From assembly GCA_003427395.1 (NCBI GenBank), contig BFEA01000067.1, positions 1,911,309 to 1,944,343 of the forward strand: a stretch of DNA of 33,035 nucleotides. Reading direction: 5' to 3'. Below are positions 1 to 9,950 of the stretch, piece by piece. The position numbers and the translations under genes are program-made. How positions within the stretch are numbered: position 1 is the first letter of the stretch; each line of letters starts with the position of its first letter. Below the pieces are notes generated by a model that was not told the origin of the DNA, did no database searches, and saw nothing but the letters and a program-made list of their open reading frames with translations. The DNA is from Chara braunii (lineage: Eukaryota; Streptophyta; Charophyceae; Charales; Characeae).

Positions 1-60
<60 letters not shown>
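1..60. repeat. (GA)n microsatellite
   Basis: Uninterrupted GA dinucleotide for about 60 bases. It is cut by the window edge, so its full length is unknown. Confidence 0.98.
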
Positions 61-62
<2 letters not shown>

Positions 63-450
63 CACGACAGGGTGCTTCACAACCAGGCGCACGGAGCGCT
101 TCACGACAACAGCAGAAGCACGACAACACCAAATACAATGGACCGAGGGCGCTGCACGACAACGGCCAGTCCAACGGGAAAGTTGGGTGGGCCCGACGTC
201 GCGAACTCCGGTGGTACCCCACGGCACTCGGCGCGTCTATCTGAGCCGTCGGTCCGGACCGACAGCCTGGATCTCGGCGCGATAAGATCTTAAGACCGCA
301 TCTATCCAGGCCGTTGGTCTGGTAGGACCCGACGGCCCAGATGGCATGGTTCGGTCGATCTGGCCGTGGGTCGATCTGGGCCGTGGGCCGGTAGTACTGA
401 CGACGGCCCGGATTTCAGATTTGTCACGTTAGCGATTTTAATAGTGTAGG
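61..450. other. Intronic GC-rich stretch, no gene seen
   Basis: Short degenerate motifs recur here (GATCTGGCCGTGG and GTCGATCTGGGCCGTGGG around 357-392, CCGTCGGTCCGGACCGAC around 247-264). I see no coding signature and no recognised element. Confidence 0.5.
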
Positions 451-670
451 GATAGTCATACTTGAACACGACGAGCAGCACAGACCATCACTGGAGAGGA
501 TGTCATTGAACAGGCCAGATGCCCATCTGGAAGTCCCCGTATTCATTATGCTAAGGGTGAATAATACTGTATATCTTGTATAGTCATATACTCGAACACG
601 ACGAACAGGACAGACCATCATTGGACAGGCTGTCATTGAACAGCCCAGATGGCCATATCTGGAAGTCCAG
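451..670. repeat. 130-bp direct duplication
   Basis: Two diverged units, about 451-539 and 581-670, share ATAGTCATA, the GAACACGACGA(G/A)CAG block and the CAGACCATCA..TGTCATTGAACAG..CCAGATG block at a 130-bp period. Open frames across it are by-products of the duplication. Confidence 0.85.
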
Positions 671-742
671 ATTGTATTCATGTTGCAAAGGCAAAGTGGA
701 AACGGACATCAGTAGTCATAACTTTGAAAATTGTTAACTGAC

Positions 743-1406
743 CTCGCATGTCTGTCTCTCTCGATCTGGATTCATACTGCAAAACCACGCTGCATCTGAA
801 GGGCGGTCGGCCCAGCGAGGTAACCGCCTCCACTTTGCACAAGCATCACACTGCACCCAAAGTTCTAAGCTCTCATCAGAGGAAAATTGATCAATATCGA
901 TCCTGCTGCCCGCCATCGATTCTCTCATGCGTGACTGGGCCTGGTCACTGACCACACCTGGCATTCCCTCTGGCTCTCTTTCGTCACCAGAACTAGAACT
1001 ACTTGATGACAGCGAGGAAGAACTTCCAGATGACATCTCATACGGATCACTGTCCAGGTTCGTTTCCTGATGATGCGTCTTCAATCGTTTGGGAGGAGCT
1101 AATGACGGTTGTAATGTTGCTGCCCTTCGCAAAGAGGCAGTCATCTGCACATTCAAATAAGTCTTCACAGCAGACGTAGACAACCTTGTCACGGGCGCCC
1201 TGCCACTGATACCCGTAACGATTGGTGAAGCCATGTCACATGAAACCCCTGGTGAAAGTTGTGGAGGCCAATCCACGAAGTTCTCTCCACCTGATGGCCG
1301 AGGGCTGCCTGCTGCATGGCGGGTCTGCATCTTGCTGCATCGCAATCCCCTTCCGCTGGTATCAATCGTCGTGCGACAGTGCTTTAAGTAACTCCCCTGC
1401 AGAAGG
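743..1406 (-). CDS. Exon F: serine-rich acidic linker and CW-type zinc finger
   Basis: An open frame without stops runs from 1447 to 743. The phase left by exon E fits an acceptor at TTTGATTGTAG (exon from 1406) or a weaker one at 1355; I chose 1406. The linker contains a KRLK basic patch and a serine/acidic tract (runs of S, then GDERE). The last 39 codons (859-743) form a CW domain: WVQCDACAKWRRLP, then AWFCSMNPDRERQTCE. Four Cys ligands are spaced C-x2-C-x19-C-x10-C (codons at 850, 841, 781 and 748), and the conserved W and K-W residues are present. CW fingers read histone H3 lysine-4 methylation in other proteins. The donor is GAG|GTCAGT; the next exon lies outside the window. Confidence 0.87.
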
Positions 1407-2523
1407 CTACAATCAAACAGATCCCCAAAGCATGTGCAAGTGGAAAGTTAGCAGCTCACACAGAGCAGTTAGCCCTGAAGTCTCTCCACAGGCAAAGCAC
1501 ACTGCATCAAACAAAACAGACAACTGGACCCAGCAGTTGACCTGTGGGCAAGCGTCTGCAGCTGGAAAGCAAAGTGATACCAGTGGTGGGATGAAAAGAG
1601 CAGACAGCATGCTATAAAAGCTGCAATGCAGCCAGAAGATTCCACAAGGCTACATGCACCAACCCCTACCGATGACATAAAATCAACAGTTTGCACGTCT
1701 TCCTGTAATGCAGACAGGATTGCCAGGATGGGAACCAAACCCAAACCCTCTGCCCAGGAATCGTACTTGTGTATTGGCTAAAAGCGTACCATGTAAATGT
1801 GCCAGGGACAATTCATGGCCTGAACTCCCTCCCCATTGTAAAGGGCATAGAATGAGCCGTCCGAACGCCCACATCCAACAGGTACAGGAGAGGCATCTCA
1901 GGGAGACTTCCAGGACCAGAGCCTCCGCACAGAAACTGTATATGCTTACCAGACATCTCGGCCCTCGTGCTGGAGGTGCATACTGTTTACGCACAGTCTA
2001 CTAAAAGCCCTGGCGAGGGGCCCACTCCTTTGGCCCACACCATGCAAGTCCATAAATGACCACACTACCGAATCACCCCTTCTGCCGTAACATGTACACT
2101 TTCAGTTGACAGATATGGGACGCCAATGTAAGCTCACTGCTGTTAACATCAGATGAGTCATTCTGCGCGCCACGGCAGTTGGCAAACTATACCCACAACA
2201 TTCATCTGGGACCACTCCATCATTCATGCCTGAATGCCCACTGATGCGGCCCTTCGTGTCAGAGAGTGCACATACACTAAGCACCTACACGTGTAATACA
2301 AAGACTGCCATCCATCACGATGTGAACCCACGATCTGTATCGCAACGGCTACCTGTGTGTATCGTTCATCGACAATTCTTTAACATGAAAAAAGCACTGG
2401 CATCTCTCTGTTAATTATGTACTCAAGAGTCAAAACACTAAGCCAAGTGCAAGAACTGCCAGTTCCGGGTAAGTGGACTGCACCATCAACACATCATTTT
2501 TTCCTGTTTTCTAAGCTTTCTTT
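1407..2523. other. Intron E-F, nothing recognised
   Basis: Intronic sequence without low-complexity tracts. Several short open frames exist on both strands, but none shows a recognisable domain or flanking splice signals that fit the phase of exons E and F. Confidence 0.5.
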
Positions 2524-2588
2524 AAACTGGATCATTTCTCGATTTATGCAAGTCATCCTTGCACAGGGGCCGCACTACCATCTTTCCC
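2524..2588 (-). pseudogene. U6 snRNA retrocopy (3' half)
   Basis: The minus strand reads TGGTAGTGCGGCCCCTGTGC..AAGGATGACTTGCATAAATCGAGAAATGATCC, the diverged 3' half of plant-type U6. The 5' half is missing. No upstream promoter elements are evident, so it is an inactive copy. Confidence 0.85.
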
Positions 2589-3175
2589 CGAACACAACAT
2601 ACAGCTACTTTACCTGCATTTGGGTCAACTTCCAGTCTAGATAGAGGGATGATAAACCATGTGTTCTATTAGGGAGAAGACAGTTATCTTCTCTATATCT
2701 TTCCAATTTGGCTTGATGTCCCGAAGGACACATATCATTCATTTCTAACACAAGTTGCCAGCTAACCATGAGAAGCAGAACATAAACCGGAGAAGGAAAG
2801 CCACAACACCCGCAGCCCTCCATCAGCAACCCTCGTATGCCATGCTTCCCAGATAGGTTAGCATCCTGTTGTTGTCCAGCAAATTGTCAAAGGGCTTGGG
2901 ATGACGATTGTTACACGGCTTGGGGGCGGAAATTGCCAACATCCACCCCAAGACCTTTTTGGTCAACGCACTTAACACTTGCTACATCACATCAAACAGT
3001 CAAAAAGTGCTGCCACACGATTCAGAGGCAGTCCATTCAACGTACAATAGAATGCACCCGAACTGACTAATGAGAGATAGAACAGGTGTATCGTATCTGC
3101 TCAGCATCCTCACACAACCACAGCAATCTCAGTGCCATTAAAGTTGATTAAACATACAAGCAGTTCACATGGGGC
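2589..3175. other. Intronic sequence, nothing recognised
   Basis: No repeat family or coding signature seen. Confidence 0.45.
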
Positions 3176-3176
3176 A

Positions 3177-3330
3177 GATGGCCTAGCTCAGTTGGTAGAG
3201 TATGTAAGCAGTATTCAGGAGGTCGTGGGTTCAATTCCCCATGGCATCCATTCGGCTCCCCACAGCCCCTGAGGCTGACTTGGGGTCACCATCTGAGATA
3301 GCCGATTCGCCCCGCCCTACCTTCTTCCCC
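3177..3330 (+). mobile_element. tRNA-derived SINE (copy 1)
   Basis: The head has a tRNA-like A box (TAGCTCAGTTGG, 3184-3195) and B box (GGGTTCAATTCCCC, about 3228-3241) with the intervening ATTCAGGAGGTCGTGG shared with the copy at 19021. The body continues with a CATCTGAGATAGCCGATTCG segment similar to CCACCTAGAGATAGACAACT in the second copy. The cloverleaf is incomplete, so this is not a tRNA gene. The 3' end is uncertain. Confidence 0.75.
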
Positions 3331-3335
3331 CAAAC

Positions 3336-3501
3336 ATAACGCATATGCGCTGTATTCGAGTTTCGAAATTTGAAAAAAAATAGAACGCATATGCGTTCTC
3401 TTCGAAATTTAGGGGTATTCGAACAGAACACATATGCGCTGTATTCGAATAGAACGCACCCTATGCATTATATTCGTTTACAATGCATATGCATTATGTT
3501 C
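3336..3501. repeat. Cluster of five palindromic GCATATGC-type units
   Basis: Five related units of about 25-40 bp each carry a palindromic core: AACGCATATGCGCT, GAACGCATATGCGTTC, AACACATATGCGCT, a disrupted GCACCCTATGCAT, and AATGCATATGCATT. Each is followed by a TATTCGA- or CTTCGAA-like motif. Confidence 0.85.
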
Positions 3502-3660
3502 GGGGGAAGAAGCTAGTGGGTCGTGGTAGGGGAGTTATGCCCCCTTCCATCCGCACTGGGGATCAGATTAAACCCTGAGGGGATAGGTAGGCTGGGATGG
3601 ACTAGAGGCGGACCAATGCCTAGATGCGGACCTTTGCTCTGAGGAATGTGGGTTGCTAGT

Positions 3661-3710
3661 GGGAGGGGGGGGGGGGGGGGGGNCACACACACACACACAC
3701 ACACACACAC

Positions 3711-3740
<30 letters not shown>
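3661..3740. repeat. Poly-G run with (CA)n microsatellite
   Basis: A G run (3665-3682) ends in an ambiguous base at 3683 and passes directly into CA repeats with one phase break. Open frames here encode only poly-Gly and poly-Thr-His. Confidence 0.97.
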
Positions 3741-3741
<1 letters not shown>

Positions 3742-3744
<3 letters not shown>

Positions 3745-4200
3745 CTCGCTGTCCTCCTCCTCCTACACACACTCCTCGTCATCGTTGCTGTCCTCCTCCT
3801 CCTCGTCAACCCCGCCGTCCTTTTCTTTCTCCCTGTCCTCCTCCTCGTCGTTGTCTACTCGGCCATCCTTTCTCGTCGTTGTACTTCTCCTCCTCCTCCT
3901 CCTTGATCGTGTCAACTCCACCCTGTTTTCTTGTCGTCGTCATCGTCGCAATCCTCCTCCTCCTCGTGTTTACTTTGTCCTGCTTTCCCGTCGTCAGCGT
4001 CATCGTCCTCCTCCTCCCTCGTCCTCATCAACTCTTCCCTCTTTTCTCTCTCCCTCCCCTGCTCGTCCTCCTCGTCCTCCTCCTCATCAACTCCAGCCTC
4101 GTCTGTCTCCCCCTTCCTCCTCTCCTTGTTGTCCTCCTCCTCCTCTCCTTGTCTTCCTCCTCCTCATCTCCTCCCCCTCCTCCTCCTCCTCCTTTTCGGT
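3742..4200. repeat. Pyrimidine-rich (TCC)n-like tract
   Basis: About 450 bp with nearly all pyrimidines on the plus strand, mostly TCC/CTC/TCG trinucleotides with interruptions. It gives long Ser/Pro/Leu open frames that are compositional artefacts. It ends at the left U6 copy of the inverted dimer. Confidence 0.95.
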
Positions 4201-4203
4201 TTA

Positions 4204-4273
4204 TGTATTTTTTTATTTGGTCCATTTCTCGATTAATGCGTGCCATCTTGGCGCAGGGGCCATGCTAATCTTT
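4204..4273 (-). pseudogene. U6 snRNA retrocopy, left arm of head-to-head dimer
   Basis: The minus strand reads GATTAGCATGGCCCCTGCGC, AAGATGGCACGCATTAATCG, AGAAATGGACCAAAT and then AAAAAAATAC, so the complete 3' end of U6 is followed by an A-rich tail typical of retroposition. The first roughly 40 bases of U6 are missing at the junction. Confidence 0.9.
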
Positions 4274-4352
4274 CCCTTGGGACATTCGTTAAAATTGGAA
4301 GGAAGAGATTAGCATGGCCCCTGCACACAGATGACACTCATAAATCGAGAAA
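4274..4352 (+). pseudogene. U6 snRNA retrocopy, right arm of head-to-head dimer
   Basis: Begins CCTTGGGACATTCGTTAAAA at the U6 5' end, continues through GATTAGCATGGCCCCTGCAC, and ends CATAAATCGAGAAAC, lacking the last roughly 10 bases. It abuts the left copy with no spacer, forming an imperfect inverted repeat. Confidence 0.92.
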
Positions 4353-4543
4353 CGAGGAGGACGAGGAGGATGAAAAAGAATATGAGGCCCGACTTGAGAA
4401 GGAGGAGGAGGAGGAGGGGGGGGGGAAGCACGAGGAGAACTAGAGGACGACGAGATAGGAGGGGGAGTACATGACGAGGAGGAGTAAGGAGTAGAGGCGG
4501 TGTTTTTTTTTCTCGAAACGAGCGAGCGAGCGAGCGAGCGAGC

Positions 4544-4586
<43 letters not shown>

Positions 4587-4600
4587 GGGGGGGGGGGGAG
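4353..4600. repeat. Purine-rich tract with (GGA)n, (GAGC)n, (GA)n and poly-G
   Basis: GAGGAGGACGAGG-type sequence, then about seven GAGC units (about 4518-4546), GA repeats, and a G run of about 24 bases ending near 4599. It mirrors the pyrimidine tract on the other side of the U6 dimer. Confidence 0.95.
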
Positions 4601-4619
4601 GGGAAGCACGAGGGGAACC

Positions 4620-5482
4620 AGACATGGTGTGAGATCTTTCCTATACCCAACTATACACATCTCCCCTGCATTGAAATATATGTATCTTCCACATAAATCC
4701 AAATGCATACAAAAATCCAGGAGAAACGACACCATTTCTATGGTGGGCCTTCGCCCGGGCCAGAAGGGGGGTCACCCGGCAAAACCAGACGGGTCAAAAA
4801 AGAGGCAAGGTTCCCCCCCAAAAAAAACGACTTCAGGGCAGGACTGCCCTTGGCCTAAGCAGTCAGAATCCGGTCTTAACTTTGATTTTGGTGATGGGTC
4901 ATCCAGGGGGGCTTGGGGGGTATAGACATTGACTAAAGGGGTTTTAAAGGGTTCATTTCGACTCATGTTTTGTCGTTCATTTTTATCCTAAAATTAACCA
5001 GGAATTCCGAGGTGTCCCTCAGCCAAACGTTGTTTGTATTGCAATTTTACACAAGTTTTTTTTTCGGATTTTTTTCAGTTTCTTTTCTCTATTTTTTATG
5101 AGGTGGGATCGCCCTGGGACCCTGCCCTGACCCTGCCCGCCCCGGGCCGCTCAGGGACCAGCACAGACCATTTCTTGTTCTTCTTTCCCACACAACACAC
5201 TTGCCCAATCCGGTTGATCGTCGCCTGCAATCAAAAGTTTGGAAGGAAAGGACAACACGACCAAGGAAATAGAAACAGAGAAGCAAAGGAGGGGAGGGGA
5301 GGGGAGGGGAGGGTGTGCCTGGTACTAACAGCACAGAGGGTACAGATTGAACCTCCTAGCCCCACCACCACCATTTCAGAAAAAGAAACGTACAGACTAC
5401 TTTTTGCTGAAGACGGAAGCTTACATGAGATAATCGACAGCATCACGTGCAAGGCAACGCAAGAGAATGGAGGCCTCCATAC
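4620..5482. other. Intronic sequence with a (GGGGA)n tract
   Basis: No gene seen. GC-rich CCCTGCCCTGACCCTGCCC lies near 5120, and about five GGGGA units at 5289-5312 could form a G-quadruplex on the plus strand. Confidence 0.6.
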
Positions 5483-5600
5483 CGCTTTCTAGGTAGCTCG
5501 TAGAACCCAACTTTTCCGTTGCGGTAGTTGCACCAATGCACATGGACCCCTTGGGGAGGCGTAGCAAAGGTTCCCTGAGTTTTCAGGACAAGTGATAGTG
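5483..5600 (-). CDS. Exon E: helix following the P-loop
   Basis: The acceptor is TTGTGATGCAG before base 5600. The first two bases complete an Ala codon begun by exon D, so the joined protein reads GLGKTVTALSLVLKTQGTFA, as in the family. It continues PPQGVHVHWCN...GKVGFYELPRK, matching the conserved DPPEG....WC.......YYE region. The donor is CG|GTATGG (intron starts at 5482), acceptable but not ideal, and leaves two bases of a codon. The exon lies about 100 bp left of the G-tract tandem array at 5701-6352. Confidence 0.88.
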
Positions 5601-5700
5601 CTGCATCACAAGAATTTGCAGATGTGCACAAACACGTGATCAGAGGGGAATCGCACATGCATTAGGACAGTTTCAATGCCCAGATTCTGGGTTTCCTACA

Positions 5701-6169
5701 CATGCCAGGGTTTGTCCACAGCTCAAACAGAGATGCCACGGTCATTCCCTGCTGTATCTGATTGGGGGAGAGGGGGGGCGCGGGCAGTGCAGTAAGAATG
5801 ATGTTTCGCTGCAACCAGATGCCTTGTGAAGATAGGTGTTCCAGCAGGACTGCCAAGGTTCAGTCCCATCGATTAGGCAAGCTGCTAAACATGCCAGGGT
5901 TTGTCCACAGGTCCAACGGATATGCCATCGTCATTCCCTGTTGTATTTGATTGGGGAAAGAGGAGGAGGGAGGGAGGGGGGAGGGGGGGACACGCAGTGG
6001 AGTAAGAATGATGTTTCCACAGCAACCAGATGCATTGTGACGAAAAGTATTCCAGAAGAGCTGCCAAGGTTCAGTTGCACCGATTATGCAAGCTGCTAAA
6101 CATGCCAGGGTTTGTCCACAGCCGCAACAGATAGGCCATTGTCATTCCCTGTTGTATTTGATTGAGGAA

Positions 6170-6202
<33 letters not shown>

Positions 6203-6352
6203 CGGTGGAGTAAGAATGATATTTCCACTGCAACCAGAGGGGGCGTGCGGTGGAGTAAGAATGATGTGTCCACTGCAACCAGATGCCTTGCGAAGAAAGG
6301 TGGTCCAGAAAAACTGCCAAGGTTCAGTCGCATCGATTAGGCAAGCTGCCTG
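5701..6352. repeat. Tandem array of about 3.2 units, each with a G tract
   Basis: Units start at CATGCCAGGGTTTGTCCACA (5701, 5890, 6101; periods 189 and 211). Each contains GTCATTCCCTG, TGATTG(G/A)GG, a G-rich tract of variable length (the last is about 31 consecutive G at 6172-6202), GGAGTAAGAATGAT, and CTGCCAAGGTTCAGT. The last unit has an internal duplication of about 40 bp (GGTGGAGTAAGAATGAT twice). The array lies in intron D-E, just upstream of exon E. Confidence 0.92.
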
Positions 6353-7089
6353 AACTTCATTTGGGCCGCACACTACCATTCACAAGCAGTTCATCATGGA
6401 ATCACTAATTTCAATACAAACCCACTGATCCTCAATTTCAAAATGAATCCAACAAACACTTCTCCACGCAATTATCAATTCCAATTTTCAATAGAAAACC
6501 CACAAACTCCTTCCTCCCCGAGTCTAAATCCCACTACAGGAAGCCCCACTGTTGAAATGTTAATTGAACTTCATCTCGGAAAGCATGAACCTGGTCATAA
6601 TCATGGTCATAGTGAGGTCTCCCCGAGCTTGTGCTTTGTTACCATAAACATAGGATTAGTGGGTTCTGGCCCTCACGGACAGACCCGACTGGAGTATGTC
6701 TACATATTTGCTCGAGTCACAGTGAGAGGGTGAACATCAAGTTCACATATAGCATTGGACTCCAAATGCTCGTCTAGTAGTAGACAGAGCTCAGTAGCGC
6801 CTGCCCCTTTGTCTATCTGACCCACGCTGGTTTATGCTGTGAACGGAAAAAATATGTGAGAGACTTGCCTAAACCCTGATGGCAAACACACACCCATTTG
6901 AAGATTACCAGAAGCACCACAAAGAACAGGAATACCACCAGAGAAACATGAAATCTTGAAGGATTGCGCACTGGTGACTTGACACCAGATTTGAGATACG
7001 CTCAACCGTGTGGCTGAGCGGTACACAGATGTACCTGTTGACAAACAGATCATACGTCAAGTACCCTGATGCAGAGTAGTCACAACGAC
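6353..7089. other. Intron D-E, nothing recognised
   Basis: Unique-looking sequence. A tRNA-like A-box fragment (GTGTGGCTGAGCGGTA, about 7009-7024) has no matching B box and is not called. Confidence 0.45.
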
Positions 7090-7500
7090 GGCCGGCTCCC
7101 TTGCTTGGTCGGGTGCCGACCAGCCCTGTTCCACCAACAGGCACCTACCAGTCGGCGATCAGTCGGAACCCGCAAAAAAAAAAAAATATATATATATATA
7201 TATTGCAGGGCCCATCACCCCCAATAACCCCACCAACACCCTCATACCCTCCCCAAACACCCCCATACACCACCCCCAACACCCTCATACCCTCCCCAAA
7301 CACCCCCATACACCACCCCAAACACCCCCATAACCCCCTGTACTCCCCCCATCCCCAAAAGTTTCTCAGCGGATTTGGGCTGTACTCAGCAAGCGCAGTA
7401 CAGCCCTTAACTCAGATTTGAAGCAGAAAAAGCCGATCGCCCTACTGGTTGGCTGCCAAACGGTTGGCAGTCGGCCTTGGCGGTCGGCTCGTATGCAACC
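7090..7500. repeat. Imperfect inverted repeat around a C-rich minisatellite
   Basis: The left arm (about 7091-7170, CGGGTGCCGACCAGCC..CAGTCGGCGATC) is an imperfect inverse of 7432-7500 (GATCGCCCTACTGGTTGGCT..GGCGGTCGGC). Between them lie an A run, a (TA)n (7187-7203), and two units of about 43 bp based on ACCCTCATACCCTCCCC, plus a partial third (about 7228-7340). The minus strand is G-rich and quadruplex-prone. Confidence 0.65.
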
Positions 7501-8133
7501 CTGCCCTGATGGATACCATAATGATTGGGAGAGACCAAACCCCTTTTCGAAAGAAAACAATAAAAAGAAACACGAAAAACGAGAGATCAAAAGCAATCGT
7601 AAGGGAGCACAAGATAAAAAGTTCAGGACCTTCAGGTGTTCCTTTGCGGTGAGATTGAAATAGGAAGCTGACGGTCCCCAGAATAGCATGGAGTTAACTT
7701 AGTTAAGGCCATAAGGCAAGAACATTACCAGGAAGAAAGAGTTGAACGTACAGTCATTATAGCTGTATTTGGGGCAACTTTCTACTGGGATAATTGCCTT
7801 TACGTTCTATTTCAGGGAAGACAATAGATGTGATTCCTATGAATGCTAGTCCCTGCAGAACCTCAAATTCACTGAAGTCAGACAGCAGGCAGCGTGCTCA
7901 ATTTGATATTGTACGTCGAGATGAAGCTGTGAAAGACCACAGAAGTCTGAGCACGCAAACTGGTTCAGAGTGTGCTAATCTGAGGGATGCGATTGCAATA
8001 AGCTCGTTACTTTTCAGGATCTTCCAGTTCACACAGCCATTTTAAAGTGTTGAAGCAGTGCATACGCAATTCTCCTGGTAATGACTGTGCTGAAGGACTG
8101 GGAAAGACAACATCCCAGCCACGACCTTCTCAC
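7501..8133. other. Intron D-E, nothing recognised
   Basis: A-rich segment at 7545-7620, otherwise no features. Ends at the donor of exon D. Confidence 0.45.
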
Positions 8134-8263
8134 CTGTCACAGTTTTTCCGAGACCTGGCTCATCACAGAACAAGCCTCCGCGAAAATCGCAAATGGATGA
8201 TGGAGCTTCTGATGAAAATGCCCCTGAGACAACATTAATGTTATACCTTTTTCCATCTTCTGA
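8134..8263 (-). CDS. Exon D: SNF2 ATPase motif I (Walker A)
   Basis: The acceptor is GGCTTTTGCAG before base 8263 and the donor is GACAG|GTGAGA. The 130-bp exon starts in phase 0 and ends with one base of a codon. It encodes SEDGKRYNINVVSG, a variable stretch, then DFRGGLFCDEPGLGKTVT. DEPGLGKT is the nucleotide-binding P-loop of SNF2-family ATPases; the family normally has DEPGLGKT where other SNF2 proteins have DEMGLGKT. The catalytic Lys and Thr are intact. Joined to exon C, the residues before the P-loop match the family's EDG..FY.N.V.GE pattern. The rest of the ATPase (DEAH box, helicase C) is not in the window. Confidence 0.92.
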
Positions 8264-8810
8264 CTGCAAAAGCCATTCCAATTTCCAGCTGTGTCAATAG
8301 GATAGAATAGGACCTGGGAGCCTCTGCAAACAGGAAACAACCCATAGGAATTGGAGGTGCATTTCAATAGGACTTGCGACTTAGATCTTTCCAAAACCAC
8401 ATGAAAAATTGCAAGCCACTTCATATGAAAAGCAAGATGACACACTTGGCTGAGATACCATCAGAAATGCAAAGTCCGAGTACAATCAACATGAGAAAAG
8501 AGAAAGAGAAACAATACCACACAGCATAAGATTGAAATCACACACAGAGCAACCTGAAAATGCAGACAATGTCCCTTATATCTGATCTCTCTCACTGCAC
8601 GGAGGGGTCCAAACTCAGAAGAAATCTCCCGACTACCAATCACAGACAGACAAGATGCAAGGCCGGTGGAGGGAAGGAGGAGGAAAAAGAGGAATCACTG
8701 TGTGGCAATAATAATAACCTCTCATCCACCTCACTCTCCACTACGCTTCCAACAATGAGTCCTAGGCTCAACCCACGGAGTTTTGCTCCCGCTACAAAAG
8801 GGGTGGGTGC
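8264..8810. other. Intron C-D near exon D, nothing recognised
   Basis: A minus-strand open frame (8137-8445) overlaps exon D in the wrong frame. No additional exon is needed, because exons C and D join in phase. Confidence 0.5.
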
Positions 8811-8892
8811 AATCCATCCGTCCGTCCCTCCATCCATCTATCCATCCTTCCCTCCCTCCATACCTCCATACATCCATTCCTCCCACCCTCCA
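8811..8892. repeat. (CCAT/CCGT/CCCT)n tetranucleotide repeat
   Basis: About 80 bp of degenerate CCATCCGTCCGTCCCT-type tetranucleotide repeat. Confidence 0.9.
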
Positions 8893-9950
8893 TGATGCAT
8901 GCTCACCAGAAGATGGGTGATACACGAATTTGAAGAAGCACCGACATGACGAGTTCTTCCCTGTAGTTTTGTGCGCCATATTTTGTCTTTTGTGCATGTT
9001 CAGAGGCCCAGTAGTTGTAGGCTAGGTCTAGGCGGGTACCAGTCCAAGTAGTCTGAGTCTAGGGCCTGTACAGGAAATATCAAAGTCTACAATGATGTTT
9101 CCCCCCGAAAGGGAGGAGGTACCGGTGGCTTGGAGGCCGCGCGGCCTGGAAGTCACTGCCCAAGAGGCAAGCAGGCCGCTATATGTCCTGGAGGAGCAAA
9201 GAGCTCCTACTCATTCTACGGTGTGCAAGTTTGGTGACACACTGCTTGGAGCAGCGCTGGCTGGAGTACCACTGCTGGGGAAGGAGCAGCACCCAGCTCC
9301 CCACCTTGGCTATGGTGGAGGAGCTCGGGCTGAGGGAGGGGGAAGACGAGGACTAGGAAGGAAGAGTGCCAGGCTTCGGTTGACGCCATCTTCATCACCT
9401 TGGTAGGCGCTGCATCTGGAAGGCCCCAGTTGGGGTAGAGCTACACCAAGAAGGTTTGAGGCAGAGTCAGGCATGGCGGCCTGAGCCAGAGCAGCCATAG
9501 CTGCTTTGAGTTTCTTTTGCACATCAGGGCAAGGCCCTAGCAGTCCGCCATAGCCTCGGCCTTCAGGAAGATGAAGGAGAAGGGTGGCCATTGCTATGGT
9601 GGACCTCATGTTGTACCTGCAGTAGAAGAGGGATTCGGACTTTGATTCCGGTTCAGCCACTCAACATTATTATTATTGTTTATTGCCAAGTTCATTCATT
9701 TCTTTTTGCAATTGGATGTAACTGTGCTTTGTCATGAATTTGTACTTCGAAATTGGCCAGGATCTCAACAATGAAGACAGATAAACACAAAAGACCCAGG
9801 ACGGCACCCACTGCCCAAACCCATGCCAAACCCACACCCAACTGGGCGCTGTTACCATGCTCATGGCAGAAAATCCTCAGGCCAACCGTGGTCACTCTTC
9901 TACTTGGCACCATTATCTACACTCCTGGCGGAAGTTCTTAGACAGTCGCT
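8893..9950. other. Intron C-D, unassigned; short dispersed-repeat match
   Basis: CGCCATATTTTGTCTTTTGT (8971-8990) recurs in diverged form at 15427-15455 and in part near 27027. A minus-strand open frame at 9310-9660 (contains LLGPCPDVQKKLKAAMAALA) has coding-like composition but no recognised domain and no phase-compatible splice context. An ATT/TTA tract lies at 9668-9680. Confidence 0.4.

Noticed and set aside
3177-3250. Functional tRNA gene
   Set aside because: A and B boxes are present but the acceptor stem does not pair, and the sequence recurs as a longer SINE.
3646-4312. Long plus-strand Ser/Pro/Leu open frames
   Set aside because: They come from the poly-G, CA and TCC tracts and end in U6-derived sequence; no domain, start context or splice support.
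4204-4352. Functional U6 snRNA gene
   Set aside because: Copies here and elsewhere in the window are truncated or substituted in conserved bases, and no upstream USE/TATA promoter pair is seen.
4289-4925. Open frames on both strands over the purine tract
   Set aside because: Low-complexity GAGC/GA/poly-G translation artefacts.
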